NCBI GenBank assembly: GCA_944470555.2
Contig: OX104129.1
Coordinates: 46,223,998-46,287,997 of the forward strand
Direction of reading: 5' to 3'
DNA length: 64,000 nt
DNA from: Heterobilharzia americana
Taxonomy: Eukaryota > Platyhelminthes > Trematoda > Strigeidida > Schistosomatidae
Shown: piece by piece, positions 23,172-36,999 of the stretch
Position numbering within the stretch: the stretch's first letter is position 1
How the letters are laid out: the number at the start of each line of letters is the position of its first letter
Program-made: the position numbers and the translations under genes
The notes under the pieces: generated by a model
Databases searched by the model: none
Told to the model about the DNA's origin: nothing
What the model saw: only the letters and a program-made list of their open reading frames with translations

Positions 23172-25089
23172 CGTCAATCATTATTCCTAGTATGTTTCCT
23201 AACGTAGACTATTTCTGTAACACTGACAGTTTTATGATTCTTACCAGCATTAGTTGCTCCTGTTCTATTCATAATTTTAAAAAACATATATGAGGAAATT
23301 TCCTTGTATTTCATTTTTCACTTAAAATAATTCTGAACTTTTCACTCCTGATTGAAGTTTTTACCTTATGAGTCATGATGACTCTCATCATACATTTAAT
23401 TGACTTATACGAAAAGCAAAAGCTCAACGGAGAAAATGCTACAGGTGTCGCGATGAAGTTTTAATTTCGTAAAGTTTTTCATGTCATAAGTTGCGAGTCA
23501 CAAAGGTCTTAAGCGGACGATAAGCTGTGATTGTGGTTTTCTCAATCTATAAACGGAACTCAATATTCCCTCCTTCTAGTTTTTACCTTCTTAATGAATA
23601 GTTTGGTTTCTGTTATGATACTGAAAATCCCCTACTTCAAATTCACTGGTTAACCTCAACAGAATCTGTGCAAATACATGAGTACTTGGTTTATTGAATA
23701 CGGCATTTTTACTAATATTTTTAGCAGTCAGTTCAGATGCACTTCCTGGATCTTACTCAACAGGGTCTAAAGTGATTTACGTTTTTTTAGCTAAAATCCC
23801 ATCTTCAGGCTGTAACCAAAGAATATTGTGAGGAAATGGAAATAAACACAACATTTTCAGCTGATTTCCATTTGGATGAGCAATCATTAAATGCTATAGA
23901 GGACTTCTTAATACTAACTCATCGTTTCCCTATACTAAAAAAAGCTTCGAAACGGTCGCCATGATTTGTTTAAACAGTCTAGTGAGAAGATGATGTCTTT
24001 ACTTCCTATTGCGTTCAAGTATGTCTTGGAAATGGTATGTATATCACAGGAAAGTAACTAATCGAAAGCGTGGAAAACGGATCGTTGGTTTATCAACTAC
24101 AGATAAAAAATACTGGTAGAAAAAAGTGTTTGAACGTTTTGTTAGATAATGAAGGTTTATAAATTGGCTACCTTACTTTTAAGTAATCTGTGTAAGGTAG
24201 AGCCGAAACTTATCACCAAAGTAGTTGGTGTTATGGTGTGTGATACTGAATGGATGTGGCTTTGAAGGAGAAAAAGTGATACCTAAGGATGAAATTAAAA
24301 GGGAGCTGGTTTTGCTGATATTTCTCAGTTTCATACCTTTTATGACTACGTTATTTGACTGTTTGCAGTGAATAGCTACCAAGCTGCAGAACCGAATTCG
24401 TTATCCAATATTAATGACTTTTTAAATCTGTTCTTTCTTACTGACATGCACACTTCTCCGGTGATGAGTTTTGGAAATGATATTTCTTGTTTTTCCATGC
24501 AGACAAATTACTTATGTGCATGGATACTTATAGAAATATCCAGGAACTTTGGTTTTTAACTCTTCTGTTTCATATCACAAATTAGTTGATTGCCACTTGA
24601 AAAATATGTTCAAACATCTATAAAATGTCATCTAAAAAAATAATTCTCAGTTTCAACATTATTGTTACAGTAAGTTTCAACGCTAACTAAGAAGAAAATA
24701 TACCTTTGTGATGGAGAGGAGTATGCACAAAACCTATTTTATAACAAGGCCCCTAGTTGATGACATTTCAAACGCTTGACTACATGAAAAGAAGTTGGAA
24801 AAATGTTAGCTTTCACTTTATAAGAACAAAACATTTTGCTATGACACCGTAGATGAGCATTGCTTAGAGAAGAACAAATATATCCATAAAACGAGGTAAG
24901 CGAAAAGGAGTGTGAACAACTATTTTGTTTTGCTTTAAAATTTGATGAATCGTCAATTTCCTTTACTTAACCAATGTATATATTCTGAGCCATTTAACTG
25001 CTGATACATATTTATACAATCAATACCAACCAAATTCCATCATTTGTGCCCTTGGCTATTAATAAAACCAGTGACCAAGCCTTTTAGAA

Positions 25090-25091
<2 letters not shown>

Positions 25092-25133
<42 letters not shown>
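25092..25133. repeat. (TA)n microsatellite
   Basis: About 42 bp of uninterrupted alternating AT. Confidence 0.95.
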
Positions 25134-25135
<2 letters not shown>

Positions 25136-28100
25136 AATCTTATATGAGACAGTGTCACTTTGTCCGGATGAATTAGCGTAATTGGAAGGAAACATATAGG
25201 TGCACCGTATTCATCTCATGCATCAAAGCTACAAATATTTTTGATGTCAGCGATAACAGATATACTTAATTTCTTATACTAATACATAGTTCGACAGACT
25301 GGTTATTAATATAGTAAACTAAGTTAACAAATAGATTTCAGTCAGTATATTCTACAAGCTGCTTACGCCATATATTGCTTTATTGAAAATGTTTGCTAAC
25401 CATTTCGAACTTTGGCATTTTTCAAGTTCAACACAGAAACTTCCTAAAGATGTGAAACATCGCTACTGTCTTTAACCTATCATCAAAATTTATGGGTGGT
25501 ACAGCTAGTAAAAATGCATAACCTATCGTTTAACTCTAACCTTATTTATAACCCATAAAAAGTAACTTTAATCTTAACTTCATGTAATCGTTGGCAACCT
25601 ATTTCTTACTCTACAGAATAGTGATGAATTTTTCGTGGGTTCTTCAGTAACAGTACAAAATGATGTCGTAAAACAATCATTCATCCTATTAGGTTATTTG
25701 TGGCAAGTTTATAATTAAGTAACCTCATTGGTGACCACAGGAGGTAATGCACTCCTTATCTGTGATTACATAACGAACTGGCAGACGTGAAGACAAAATT
25801 TCTATTCATCTCTTTGATAAGTGCTAGATCAACACTCCATGTAGATCATTCTAATTGTTAAAAGTGGTTCAAACCAAATTAGAATACTCTCAATATTTAT
25901 TCCTCAAGATCAGTGTTGCTGGGTATGCTGTTTGCTTATGTTCTGTGTCTAATTCATAAATGAGAACTTCCAGATTTCTTAGCACAGTTGTGTGGGTATT
26001 TGGTTTCGGTAAATCCCATGTGTTATACTAAACCCAAGCATTTCTTTGTAAGTTAACATACAAGGAATTTATTCTAGTATGAGTTCTATGAAACCACTGA
26101 TCGTCCCTCTATGGATTCATTCAGTCGGTGTGCTGTCAAACGCATAGTGGTTTGATATATCTTCTCTCTGAAGAGATGAAAATGGTTAACAAGGTCATCT
26201 GAAATAAAGAAATAATTGATATATGATTCCCTCAGGTTTTATGGACAGTATTTTAGAGTTATTGGAGTTCATCAAGTGATTCTCACTATTGAAGAAGTCT
26301 ACTGGTTTTCGCAAGAAGAGCTGCCAATAGGAGTCGCTGAATACTATTTCTTAAGCATCTCAGTAAAAAAAGTTTACATGAGCTTCTTCTGACGTAAAAT
26401 AATATTTCACCAGCTTCACAGGTAAAGGTGTTCATGGAACGGAGTGCAGGTCTTAAGTTCACGGAAAAATCTGATGCTACATATTTTTTACTTCGAAAAT
26501 GTCACTAGTCTAAATAACAGGACAACAGTGAATACTACAACGTTGGATTAGTCCTCTATTCAATATACCGTAAGAGAAAACTTTTATATAAGCTGAAGTA
26601 TTATATCCACCACTTTAGTTCTAGATGCATTCATGAGTGATGGCATATGTAGCTACTGCAAATAACTACTTCCACGAAAACTGACAGTGGTGTTATTTTG
26701 AGTTGTAAGTTATACGTGTGTGATAAATTTTCGTCTGTTAAATTCTTGAGATCACCTTAACATGTTAACTGGAGTTTGAAACAGAATTCTTAAATTCATT
26801 GCACTGTAAATGACAACGAAGTGTCTTGAAAAAGAGTAGTCAGTTCGGGCTCACCAGTTTGCCAAGCACTGGAATCCGACTTCAAATACACTTACGCTTC
26901 CTGAAAAACTATCGCCCTTCTTGTTATTCCCGACACTACTGATCCACTACTACTAAACAATGTAAATAGTAGGAGATAATGTTAGGTGTAAAACAGGATG
27001 CTGTAATAAAAGACAAGGCAGCAAAAATTTGAAATGTTCAATGAAACAAATGTTTAATTATGAGGTGTGAAATTTAACAGCAAAACAATATGAAACATAT
27101 GTGGCAAGTTGTCTTCTCATTTACTAGCAATAGTTTGTCATCTTGTCATAGAAAGTTCTGGTCTAAGGTCAAGTTGGTTGCTTATCAGAATGTGTGGTTG
27201 CGTGGACGGGGAAGTGGAATAACATTTCCTATAGATCCTCAAGTGGTCGACCTTTTCAGTTCACGTAGTGACTTTAAACAAGTGCCGACGATCTTAGTGA
27301 CGACGCAAAATTTATGAAGGCAATCAAAATGTCGCTGGAAAAAGTATGATTGTTCTTTCGTATGAGTGAATAAATCTCCAACTTAAGATGGTTAGATTAT
27401 TGAGAAAACGAAATAAGCTATCTGACTGTTTCTCACATATGTGGTAATAAATAATCGGTGGTTTTTTTTGTGTTTAAATAGTGATTATTTAAATTCGACG
27501 TGATTTCTGTCTTCCTTGTTTTTGAAAACTGCTAAAACGATAAGGAAATCAGATTTAAGGGATCTGTTGAATATGCTTAGATAGTTTAACAAAAATGTAT
27601 AACACCAACAACCATTAACAGAAACAGGTATCATTTGCCACTATCATACACACTTCAAGAGTAACGTGCCAGCTCCCATTTTATTTTGGCCTTGTAAAAT
27701 ACTGAGGATACTCAAACAACTGACTGAATCCAAAGAAAGCTAGCTGTCTTTCTGAATACCTGACTTTTAATATAATGAGTAGCTGGATGACATGGATATT
27801 TCTATACAGAAACAAAAATATTCCCACCAATCAACATGCTCAACAGCTGCTAATACAGTTAAACTCACTATCCAGTCTACCAGAAATCACATTACAAGTT
27901 ACATTTTTAGAGGATTTATTACAACAGTGCATAAAAACCTCTATTATTCTCAGTTCTAAGACTGACTGCGTAACACCTCATAATTTCAATTAAAAGGTTT
28001 GTACTTTGTGGTTATGAGAAAACCAAAAACACAACTGTCTAGTTAAACTGTTTCTAAAAATATGCAAATTTAGTTTACCTTTCCTGAATATAAATAAGTT

Positions 28101-31042
28101 GGATTCCAGAAGGTCGTGAAACCATTTTCTTTCAGCATGGCCAATGTTCAGATGACTTTGTGAAGATCAGTACTACCGATGGCACAGATATATCGATGTG
28201 TTATTAAGCTGATATCATATTCAGCTAGAGATTTTATGAAGAATGACTGATGTTGAGATAATATTCATTACAAACCGATTACCTCTTAAGAAAAATTGAA
28301 AACCTGAGTACATGTGGCAGCTATTTTACTGCAATATGAAATTACCCAACAATAATCACTTCTGACCCTGTTAATAATTGACTTCTGCAATATCAGATCT
28401 CTTATCTGACGTGCTATCATTCACTCACAGCAGTTGGAATCAACAGCTTTTTTTAATTCACATCTGATTTGCGATAAACAGTAAACCGGAGTAAGGAAGA
28501 TGACAGATATCTACCGATAACATTGGATAGTGATGGTATTATATAGCAAGAGGATAAAAGTCAGAACTATTCAGTTTTATCCAACCAGGAGGCTTAATGA
28601 TACGAAGTTAAATCACTCATGAGTTGCAGCTGTATACTGCTTAGAAGTCTTAAACCGGTTCTATACAGCTATTCATAGCTCACAGCATTCCCTGGATTTT
28701 TAAGGTGATATCAACCTGTGATGAAAGCAACTTGCACCTAATGAGGCAACTTCCATTTTGCTTTTCCGAAGTTCAAGTAATGCAGAACTGCAAAAAGAAC
28801 CCTGAAAGATTTAGTCCTGATGGAATTTTACGTGATATTACCGAGGCTTATTTCACCATCACCTACTTAATTTACCCATGATTTTAAAATGTTTTCGTGA
28901 AATTTGCTGATCAAATGAAATAAATTACCTAAACACACTTCATAAAAATCATCAAAGAACTTATCATATAATGACTGCTGTAAGGTACGTTGAATATCTT
29001 TTCATTGCAGGCTATTTATTACATGTTTCTTGAAGTATATAATCCATAATCTTCAATATCTTTTTTTGTTTGTTCATGGTAGTGAGATCCAGATAAATAG
29101 ACTTGGACAAAAATTAACCACCTAAGCTACCACACTAATATGAAGATGTGAGTGTAAGATGAAGATTCATGTGACTTTATTTCTTAACACCTTTTTATAA
29201 AAAAAATTATCTACATCTCTTGTTATTGCTTATGCTTAAATAAAAATCAATTTTTTTATCATCAAAACATATTTGGACGGATGTAGGCATAGTGACATAA
29301 CGAAGTGTTGTCCACTAAGAATCTCACTTCTTAATATGTGTATGTCAACTGACAGTAGTTTAACCATACATTAAGTTGAATATGTTTCTCAATTCAGTAG
29401 ATATATTGATGTGATCAAAACAGTGAGATAAACAATTAAACTCAGCTTAATGCATTACAAAATGATATTATTTTGAACGGAAAAGAATGTGGCAGAAAAC
29501 GTTTATTCACAACAGGATACTCTCTGAGCTGAAATGTAGGAAGAATTGAAAAGATTGAAGTCAAATTGAAAGTCTGAAAAAATACATAGCATCATACTCG
29601 TCAACACCACTCAAATTTTTTAGGAACAATATCGATTAGAAAAAAATTCTGGACATTGATTATTCGTATAGCCAGTAAGTTAAACAGAATAAACAAAACT
29701 GTCAGATGAAGCAAAATACCAAAAAGGAATACACAACAGTTAGTTAAAATTCAATAAACTGGCCAGCAAACTTGGAAATTCTCTTCTATTTCTACACGCG
29801 TAAAAGACGAAAGTCGTGTCATTTTTGCGGAAATTATAAGTGTACTTTTATGGTTCAAAAGTATCTTGCCAAAATTACAAGTAGAAAGGCAAGTTAGAAG
29901 ACTTAGGATTTAAGAACAACAATTCTAACACATACCATTGCCATTACCAGTATATCAGGTTCTCTGACGAGAAGATATAGCTCAGTTTTAAAATTGTTAA
30001 AATAGGTTTTATAATATTCACTGTCTAATAACTCTAGAAACGTGAAATCTTTAGAAATGCTATTCAAACTTCAGCTATTACTAGGCATTTTCTCTACTTA
30101 TTGCACTTCATTTTCGCGTCCTTTCAAAGGTCCGTCAGTTTCCTTATTTCCTATGTTGCTCTTAATTCATAACTAATATATAACATATGATTGTCTGCAA
30201 ACGCGTGAGCAAAAAGTGACTTGCTGCTAACAATTTCCTGCCATTTTATTTGTGATTTGTGCAAAGAATTTGATTTTCGCACTATAAAAGTTGAGTCATC
30301 ATTATAAAACAAGTTTGTATATCATTTCCTTAAAATATATCTTAGCTGATCCCTAATCTGTCAGTGAAGACTGTTTAACTAAGCACATAAGTCACCAGTG
30401 AAAACCTATCTTCCAGTTTGAGCCCTTCAACTTCCATGATGTTGATGATGAAACAGTCTTGATTGCTTGATTGTTTCTTCTGTACTTTCAGTCACATCAC
30501 ATATTTTTAATACCTGTAAACCAAGACTAACTTTGTGTTTTTCTGTGTGTCTTAACAATGCACTTTCAGTCTCTCAACTATGAACGTGTTTTGATGTTTC
30601 TTTAGGTTATCTATTCGTCTGATTCACTATATGTAATATTCAAGTGCACTTATCTTTGTTTCACATTCATAATAAACAGTGTAGCATCCTTCATCAGGTA
30701 TTCTATCTCAGTAGTTCTGTTTAGATAAAATTTGTAGCTATTTAGGCCATACATCTTTCTTAAATGGATACATATATACACATATATATGCTGGTTTTAT
30801 TATAAGGGTAAGTTTCCGATCTATCAAGTCTTTTTGATTATCTCCAATTTCGCATTTTGATTTACATTGTTTGTTTTCTAATCCATTTTTGTTTGTTTCA
30901 TTACAAGCTTATTATAATTATTAACGCAGATCTTAACACCAATGGAATTCGCATACACGAAGCTCCACACTCCAGTCACGAATGTTAACCAATAATTTGC
31001 ACCTTACTTGTAAAACGAAGGCTTCCAAAAATCATGAACTAC

Positions 31043-31052
31043 TTCAGTAAGT
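31043..31052 (+). repeat. Probable left target-site duplication of RTE copy 5
   Basis: TTCAGTAAGT lies directly before the element's 5' end and matches TTCAGTAAAT at 35,136-35,145 after its tail in 9 of 10 positions. The one mismatch is in keeping with the decay of the copy. Confidence 0.65.
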
Positions 31053-32575
31053 AACCTCGCTTAGGTAACAAGTACACTAGTTACTAGCCGGTCCTAAGCC
31101 CGGATAAAGAGGGAAGGTTGGCCACAAGGTTAGCACACCTATTCCATAAAACCAGTACAATCGCTAAAGAAACTTCAAAGCACAGAGAAAATATAAAACA
31201 TAAAATTAAACTTATTCCTCGCTGGAATCGGAGAGAAGAAATGATGCCAGTTGGTAAAAGCCTTCAGGAAGCCAATTGGCCGATGTATCTTCTCTCTCTC
31301 GATGAAAGCAAAAGTATGCATAGGGGCATGGAATGTCCGCATAATCTTGTGAGCTGGCTGGCAAAGCTGCCTAGATTGCAAAAGAAATAAGAAGATATAG
31401 CATAGAAGTGCTAGGAATCTGAGAAAGCAGATGGAATGGAAGTAAACTCTCTAGACTGTCAACTGGACAGTCAATAAGCTACTCCGATATTGTCACCAAG
31501 ACGACAACCACGAATACACTGAGTTTCGGAATGGCTATCATGATGTCGTCAACAGCATCGAAGGCTCTCTCTCATGTAGCGGAAGCCAATCTCCTCCTGC
31601 AGCATCATGACAGGAAGATTCAACTCAAAAGGACTGAAAGTCAAAAACATACAATGATTCGCTGTGCAACTACAAATAATGCTGATCAAGAGAAGAAGGA
31701 GGAATTCTACAGACAACCACAATTAGCAATGGACAAGAAAACACCTCAGATGGCGACATCAAAATTCTAATGGGTGGGGCGACATGAATGGGAAACTGGG
31801 AGCAGACAACACAGGAAAAGAACCAGTCATGAGTAGAGAGGCTGTTGGTGAAATGAATGAGAATGGAGAACTGTTTGCAGAATTCGGCACTTTCAATGAT
31901 CTGGGGATTAGAGACAGCGTGTACAAACACGAGGATATTCACAAAGCGACATGGATTCGACTTCACCAGAAACTAAAAATCAGATCGACTTCATCTCAAT
32001 GTGCAGAAAGTGAAGCCGTAGCCTACTGGATACAAGATGAAGAAGGGGAGCAGATGTAGGTTCAAACCACTCACTGTCTAGTGCAAGAAACCTTCGAAAT
32101 CAAGTTGAAAGCTTTCATAGAAGTTGGTGATACACCCTAGTTTAAGTTCAATACCCTGAATAGAAACTGAACTGAAAAGGACATCTTCAAGTCGGCCAGT
32201 GATTAGGAAAAAATGTGAGACATTGAGAAACATCCCTGAAGAAACCTGCGTGAATGAACACTGGAGCTCTTTGAAAGAGATGTGAAAGCAAACCTTCATA
32301 ATCGTAATGGGGAGGAAGAGAAAGTAAGACAAGGAATGGATCTCGACGGATACATGGAAGCTGATACAGGAGAGGAAGATGGTGAAGCAGTAGATGAACC
32401 AGTGCAAGCACACACAACAAGAAGAAGAACTGAGAACAACGTGCAAAACAATGCAAAAAGAAGTGAAAAGGAGTGCGCGGAAAGACAAAAGACACTTCTT
32501 CGTCACACTGGCAGGTGAAGCAGAACAGGCTGCAGGTAAAACAGACCTGATAACATTATATCAAATAACCAGGTT

Positions 32576-32587
32576 ACTATGTGGGAA
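32576..32587 (+). repeat. Target-site duplication of the nested RTE fragment (left)
   Basis: ACTATGTGGGAA precedes the inserted fragment. ACTTTGTGGGAA follows it at 32,998-33,009. The host element resumes right after the second copy, where intact copies read GGGAAGAGATCAAC without interruption. Confidence 0.85.
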
Positions 32588-32997
32588 CACTCATCAACAA
32601 CTGCCTACGCTCGTTGCTGAAGTTCAGATGGCCAGAAAGAATAAACAACAAGAATCTCTGGCCGGGCAACGAACCAAACAAGAACCTATCACTCAACAAA
32701 TATGCAGAAGGAAGTGGAGATGGATTGGGCATACACTGAGAAGACCGACTGAGGACATCACGCACCAGGCCAGGCCAGGCCAGGTACCCGAGTGGAACCC
32801 GAGGGGGAAGCGACGAGTTGGGCGTTTGAGGCGAGGGTGACATGGAGGAGATCGTGCGAGGAGGAAATGAGAGCTTGTTGGCTGTCGTGGAGCCAGGTTG
32901 AAAAGACTGCAGAGAAGAGAGTGGAATGGAGACGTGCTACTGAAGCCATATGTTGCACTGAGAACCTATGGGACAAATAAAATAATAATAAATAATA
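32588..32997 (+). mobile_element. 5'-truncated RTE fragment nested inside RTE copy 5
   Basis: A ~410-bp 3' end of the same family (TNKQQESLAGQR, NQ/KQEPITQQIC, KWRWIGHTLRRPTED, then the C-terminal block and an AAT-rich tail) interrupts the reverse-transcriptase linker of the older copy. It has 12-bp target-site duplications on both sides with one mismatch. It shares variants with the fragment at 22,353-22,806, so the two probably belong to one subgroup. Confidence 0.9.
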
Positions 32998-34185
32998 ACT
33001 TTGTGGGAAGAGATCAACGCAGCTGAAACTAATGAAAGACAGTGAAGGAAACCTAGTTACCACCGAAGAGAAGAAAAGAAGAAAACGAAGGGCTGGCCAT
33101 TTCAGAAAACTCGAATCGGCCACCAGCACCAGCTGTAATTCATCCAGAAATACCGCCGGCAGCCCAGCCATAGAATTACCAGTGAACACAGTCCCTCCAA
33201 TAAAGCAGAAGTGAAGTCCTGAGTGCCATAAAGTGGCTGAAATCCGGGAAAGCAGCAGAACCAGATGGAATTCCTCCAGATGTATTGAAAACAGATGCAG
33301 AGACAACAGCGGACGTGCTCACACCACTATTGCAGAAGGTTTGCAAGGTAAGAAGGAAAGGCACCTACCTAGCGATTGGAAGAAGGGCTAACTTGTCAAA
33401 CTCCCAAAGGAGGGAGATCTAAGTCTTTGCAAGAACTGGCTAGGAATCATGCACCACTCCTGTCCGCTCCAAGTAAAATATTATGCCGCATCGTCCTGGG
33501 GAGACTAAAAGATGCTCTTCATTGAAATTTACGGCCAGAACAGATTGGATTCAGGACGAAAAAATCATGTGCGGACCAAATCGCAACGTTACGCTGTGCA
33601 TCATCATAGAACACAGTATAGAAAGGAAGTCAACTGGATCTCAACCTAAACTTCACCGACTTTGAAAAGGCTTTTAGTAGCATCGACGGGGAAGTAATTT
33701 GGCAGGCAGCTGCTTCAACACTACGATCTTAGCACCACAAACCTTTATCAACCTCATTCAACAGCAGCTATATGCTATGCTATATGATGTTACATGTCAG
33801 TTGATTGACAATGGAAAGCTCAGCGACGCCATTTAAGTGAGGACAGTAGTAAGACAAGGCTGCCGCCTACTACCACCGACCATCTTCCTGATTGTGGTAA
33901 ACTGGATCATGCAGCAAACTGTGATGAGCGAGAAGAGGGGCACACGCTGACTGGACCGATGAAAAGACCCTGGAAGGTTTGCATTTCGCCAATGACTTAT
34001 GTCGAATGCCGCACAAACATCAAGATCTACAGGTGAAACCTAACAAGTTGGCGGATGAGGCAGGGCAATCAAGGAAGACAGCACTTCCTTCAGGTGGACG
34101 TAGACAAAACAGGGGTGATGCAGATACCTAACCAACAACAACAACAACAAGCACAAAAGAAACCTGAAGGAGGTAGTCTCTTTCA

Positions 34186-34241
34186 CCTACCTATCTACCT
34201 ACCTACCTACCTACCTACACACCTACCTACCTACCTACCTG
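34186..34241 (+). repeat. (CTAC)n microsatellite in RTE copy 5
   Basis: About 12 tetranucleotide units, with slight interruptions, where RTE copies 2 and 3 have the single sequence CACCTATCTAGG (TYLG codons). RTE copy 6 has an intermediate form (CACCTACCTACCCACCTACC at about 44,577-44,596). Confidence 0.9.
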
Positions 34242-34598
34242 GCCAGCATCATCTCAACTACAGGTGGTGGCGGCACAGATGTCGATGTCAAAACCAGGAT
34301 CGGAAAGACACCAAAACAGGCCTACATCAATCTGAAATCAGTGTGGAGATCTAATGCACTCCACTCTACTCCACTCCACTCCACTCAGCATAAAGCGTGA
34401 ACAAGATGAGGATTTTCAACACTAAGTCAGTCAAGTCATTGCTTCTATGTGATGGTTGAGAGACTTGGTGGCGCGTCACAAAAAGCATTTCCAACAAACT
34501 GCAGACATTCATCAACAGGCATCGCCTACACTGGCTTGATACTGGAGATCAGATGGATGGTGAGAATAATAAGAATAAGCAAGGAGGAACTGTGGCTA

Positions 34599-34804
<206 letters not shown>

Positions 34805-35135
34805 AAAGAAGCAACCAACAACCAACCCATCACCCAACAAATATGCAAAAGTGGAAGAGAGTGGAGATGGATTGTATTGGGCATAGACTGAGAAGACGAT
34901 TTAGTGATATCACGTGGCCGGCCAGGTCGTTGAGTGTAAGGGGAATGGGAAACGACGATTTGGGTGATGTGAGTGAGGGTGACATGGAGGATATGATGTG
35001 ATGAGTAAATGAAAGCTTGTTGGTAGTTGTGGAGGTTTGTTTGAAAGACTGGAGAGAAGAGAGTGAAATAGTGGCGTGCTACTGAATCCCTATGTTCCGC
35101 TAGGAACCTATGGGACAAATAAATATAATTAAAAT

Positions 35136-35145
35136 TTCAGTAAAT
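35136..35145 (+). repeat. Probable right target-site duplication of RTE copy 5
   Basis: TTCAGTAAAT, a 9/10 match to 31,043-31,052, follows the element's AT-rich tail. Confidence 0.65.
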
Positions 35146-36157
35146 AACATTAATTTAACTAGCTGGGAAGTGTCCCATCTGTTACTCAGATGTTAAATCA
35201 TGTCATGTAACGAAAAAGCCCTTTTATGCTAATAAATAAGATAAATTGAGTAGTGAATCGTTTCATGCTGTTCTGGAAACTGAAATCATTTGTGTGTGAA
35301 TATTAGCAGGTAACTTTGGAAAGTTCTGATCACTAAAAAATGAATTGTGTTAAAACTTTTAAATAAAAGGGAATCCAATCAAAAAAAATAAGAGTGGTAT
35401 TTGCGTTTCCTGATTTAATGGTAGTGACAATTCTTAAGAGTCTATATGGCTATGAAATTTCTTCCCTGAATTAGAATTCAGGGGTTTAATGTTTCCTCAT
35501 GCATATTAAAAAATTATTTCGTTGACTTTGTAACCATTCATACTTGATTAATAAGAAGTTTAAACGCAGAGGAACTACTACTTGAGATCAAAGTACTCTA
35601 CTTTTGCTAATGTAGCTGGTAGTTCTTTGCTAACTGTTCACTGTAAATGCCCGGTTATTGTGTGTCCCAAGTGCATTTTAATCATCAGCCATTTTAAGGC
35701 AAAATTCTAGCCATTTTCAGTCATGTAATTTTAGACGGTTATAACTCCGGTCAGTATATTTTAGAACCGTTTTGCTTTATTTACATTACTATGACGTAAT
35801 GGCTTAATTGAATTGATGAAAATTTTGTTGTACATACACTTAGCACTAACACTGTTTCCAAAGTTTTCAATGTAAGCTATGGTTTATACGTCATCTAGTA
35901 TCTTAATCAACTGGATTTATGTAATTGTATTGGACTTACACAGAAAAAACAAAATAGTTATTTGAAAAGCTGTAAAATTCAACCGACTTGTTTTTGAAAC
36001 AAAATGAAAAAAACCCTCAAGCTGTCAAGATAACATGAAGGCTCCATCTCTGGCAGTATACATTTTAATTCGGAAAATCAACACAAGTTGTAAGATTCAA
36101 AAGTAAAATGTAGGCATTATGGTGTTGTACAATTAAATTTTATGTTGTTTATTTGAA

Positions 36158-36783
36158 ATGGCTCACAGTGATACAATATTACAACGGTATGTAAAGTATC
36201 AAAATAACAATCTAACAAGTTATGGAGACCAGTACCGACAATCCTATGTTTTGACCAAAGTATGAAGCTATCAGGTTAGTGAATCTGGGAAACTGAATCG
36301 TCATAAATCATGACTACAAATTTTAAAGTCATAGTAAATGAGCAATGACTGAAATTAATAAGATATCTCCTTCAAGATTTAACATAGCTTTGGCAAGAAT
36401 GAAACAATTATTCTGTTTATTAAACTTGACAAAACAGTAAGATTATGTAATTTGTCTGAATTGTGTAGTGTATTTGGGAAACCTAATGAGGGCAAACTGA
36501 TCACTTGGGTACTTGATGTAGGTATCTACACCTTGATTTAACCATGAACAATAAATTGTGTCCGAGAAATGACGTAGTAAATAGTACTGTTCCAGTGGAT
36601 GATACATTTAATAAATTAACTGAAAAATGGGATTTAAATGAAAAGCTTTAAATTGGTGATGAGTAGGAATACGAAGTTAAAAATGGTAAATTGGAGGTTG
36701 AAATAAGACCTTACCATCCAGATTTATGAAAATTGTTAACTGACATTCAAGCTGTCGGGTTGCGAAATATATCGCTGAAACAG
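36158..36783 (+). pseudogene. Possible decayed coding sequence, family unknown
   Basis: A plus-strand ATG at 36,158 opens a frame reading MAHSDTILQRYVKYQ and on to a TGA at 36,263. It continues past that stop as SYQVSESGKLNRHK. After frame changes, a block at about 36,408-36,537 reads LCNLSELCSVFGKPNEGKL. A third block in one frame from 36,535 to 36,783 includes NDVVNSTVPVDDTFNKL, then EYEVKNGKLEVEIRPYHPDL and LLTDIQAVGLRNISLKQ, broken by three isolated stops (TAA, TAG, TGA). It ends at a CAG followed by GTATAC, which looks like a splice donor. The charged, non-repetitive reading suggests a mutated exon or retrocopy rather than random AT-rich translation. I do not recognise the protein. Confidence 0.3.
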
Positions 36784-36825
36784 GTATACTTGTTTATACA
36801 TTCTTTAAACTTACTTATAAAACAA

Positions 36826-36990
36826 GTGAGCGCAGCCTTAAATTTCACGAGACCCCTGCTGTTGCGAATTTCAAGCCAACTTTCTGTGTTTAAAATAGTT
36901 TCGTACCACATTAAACCCCACTTGGTGAATTCAGCTATAAAAGTAAGTTCAATATACTGTTACTCCTACTCTGTTGATTTTCCCTGCTCA
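36826..36990 (+). repeat. Dispersed repeat R, copy 1
   Basis: A GC-richer block containing CACGAGACCCCTGCTGTTGC and TTGCGAATTTCAAGCC. It resembles 55,030-55,200 (AACGAGACCCTATTTGTTAC, then CGAATCTCCAAG) over more than 100 bp with many differences. It has no coding motif and is probably an old, short dispersed repeat. Confidence 0.4.
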
Positions 36991-36999
36991 TGCAGCCTT

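Larger units (their letters stand above)
22807..31042. other. AT-rich stretch with two (TA)n tracts, no gene supported
   Basis: About 8 kb with only short open frames. One at 27,090-27,317 is slightly GC-richer (VDLFSSRSDFKQVP) but has neither convincing splice sites nor a known motif. The two dinucleotide tracts are listed separately. Confidence 0.5.
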
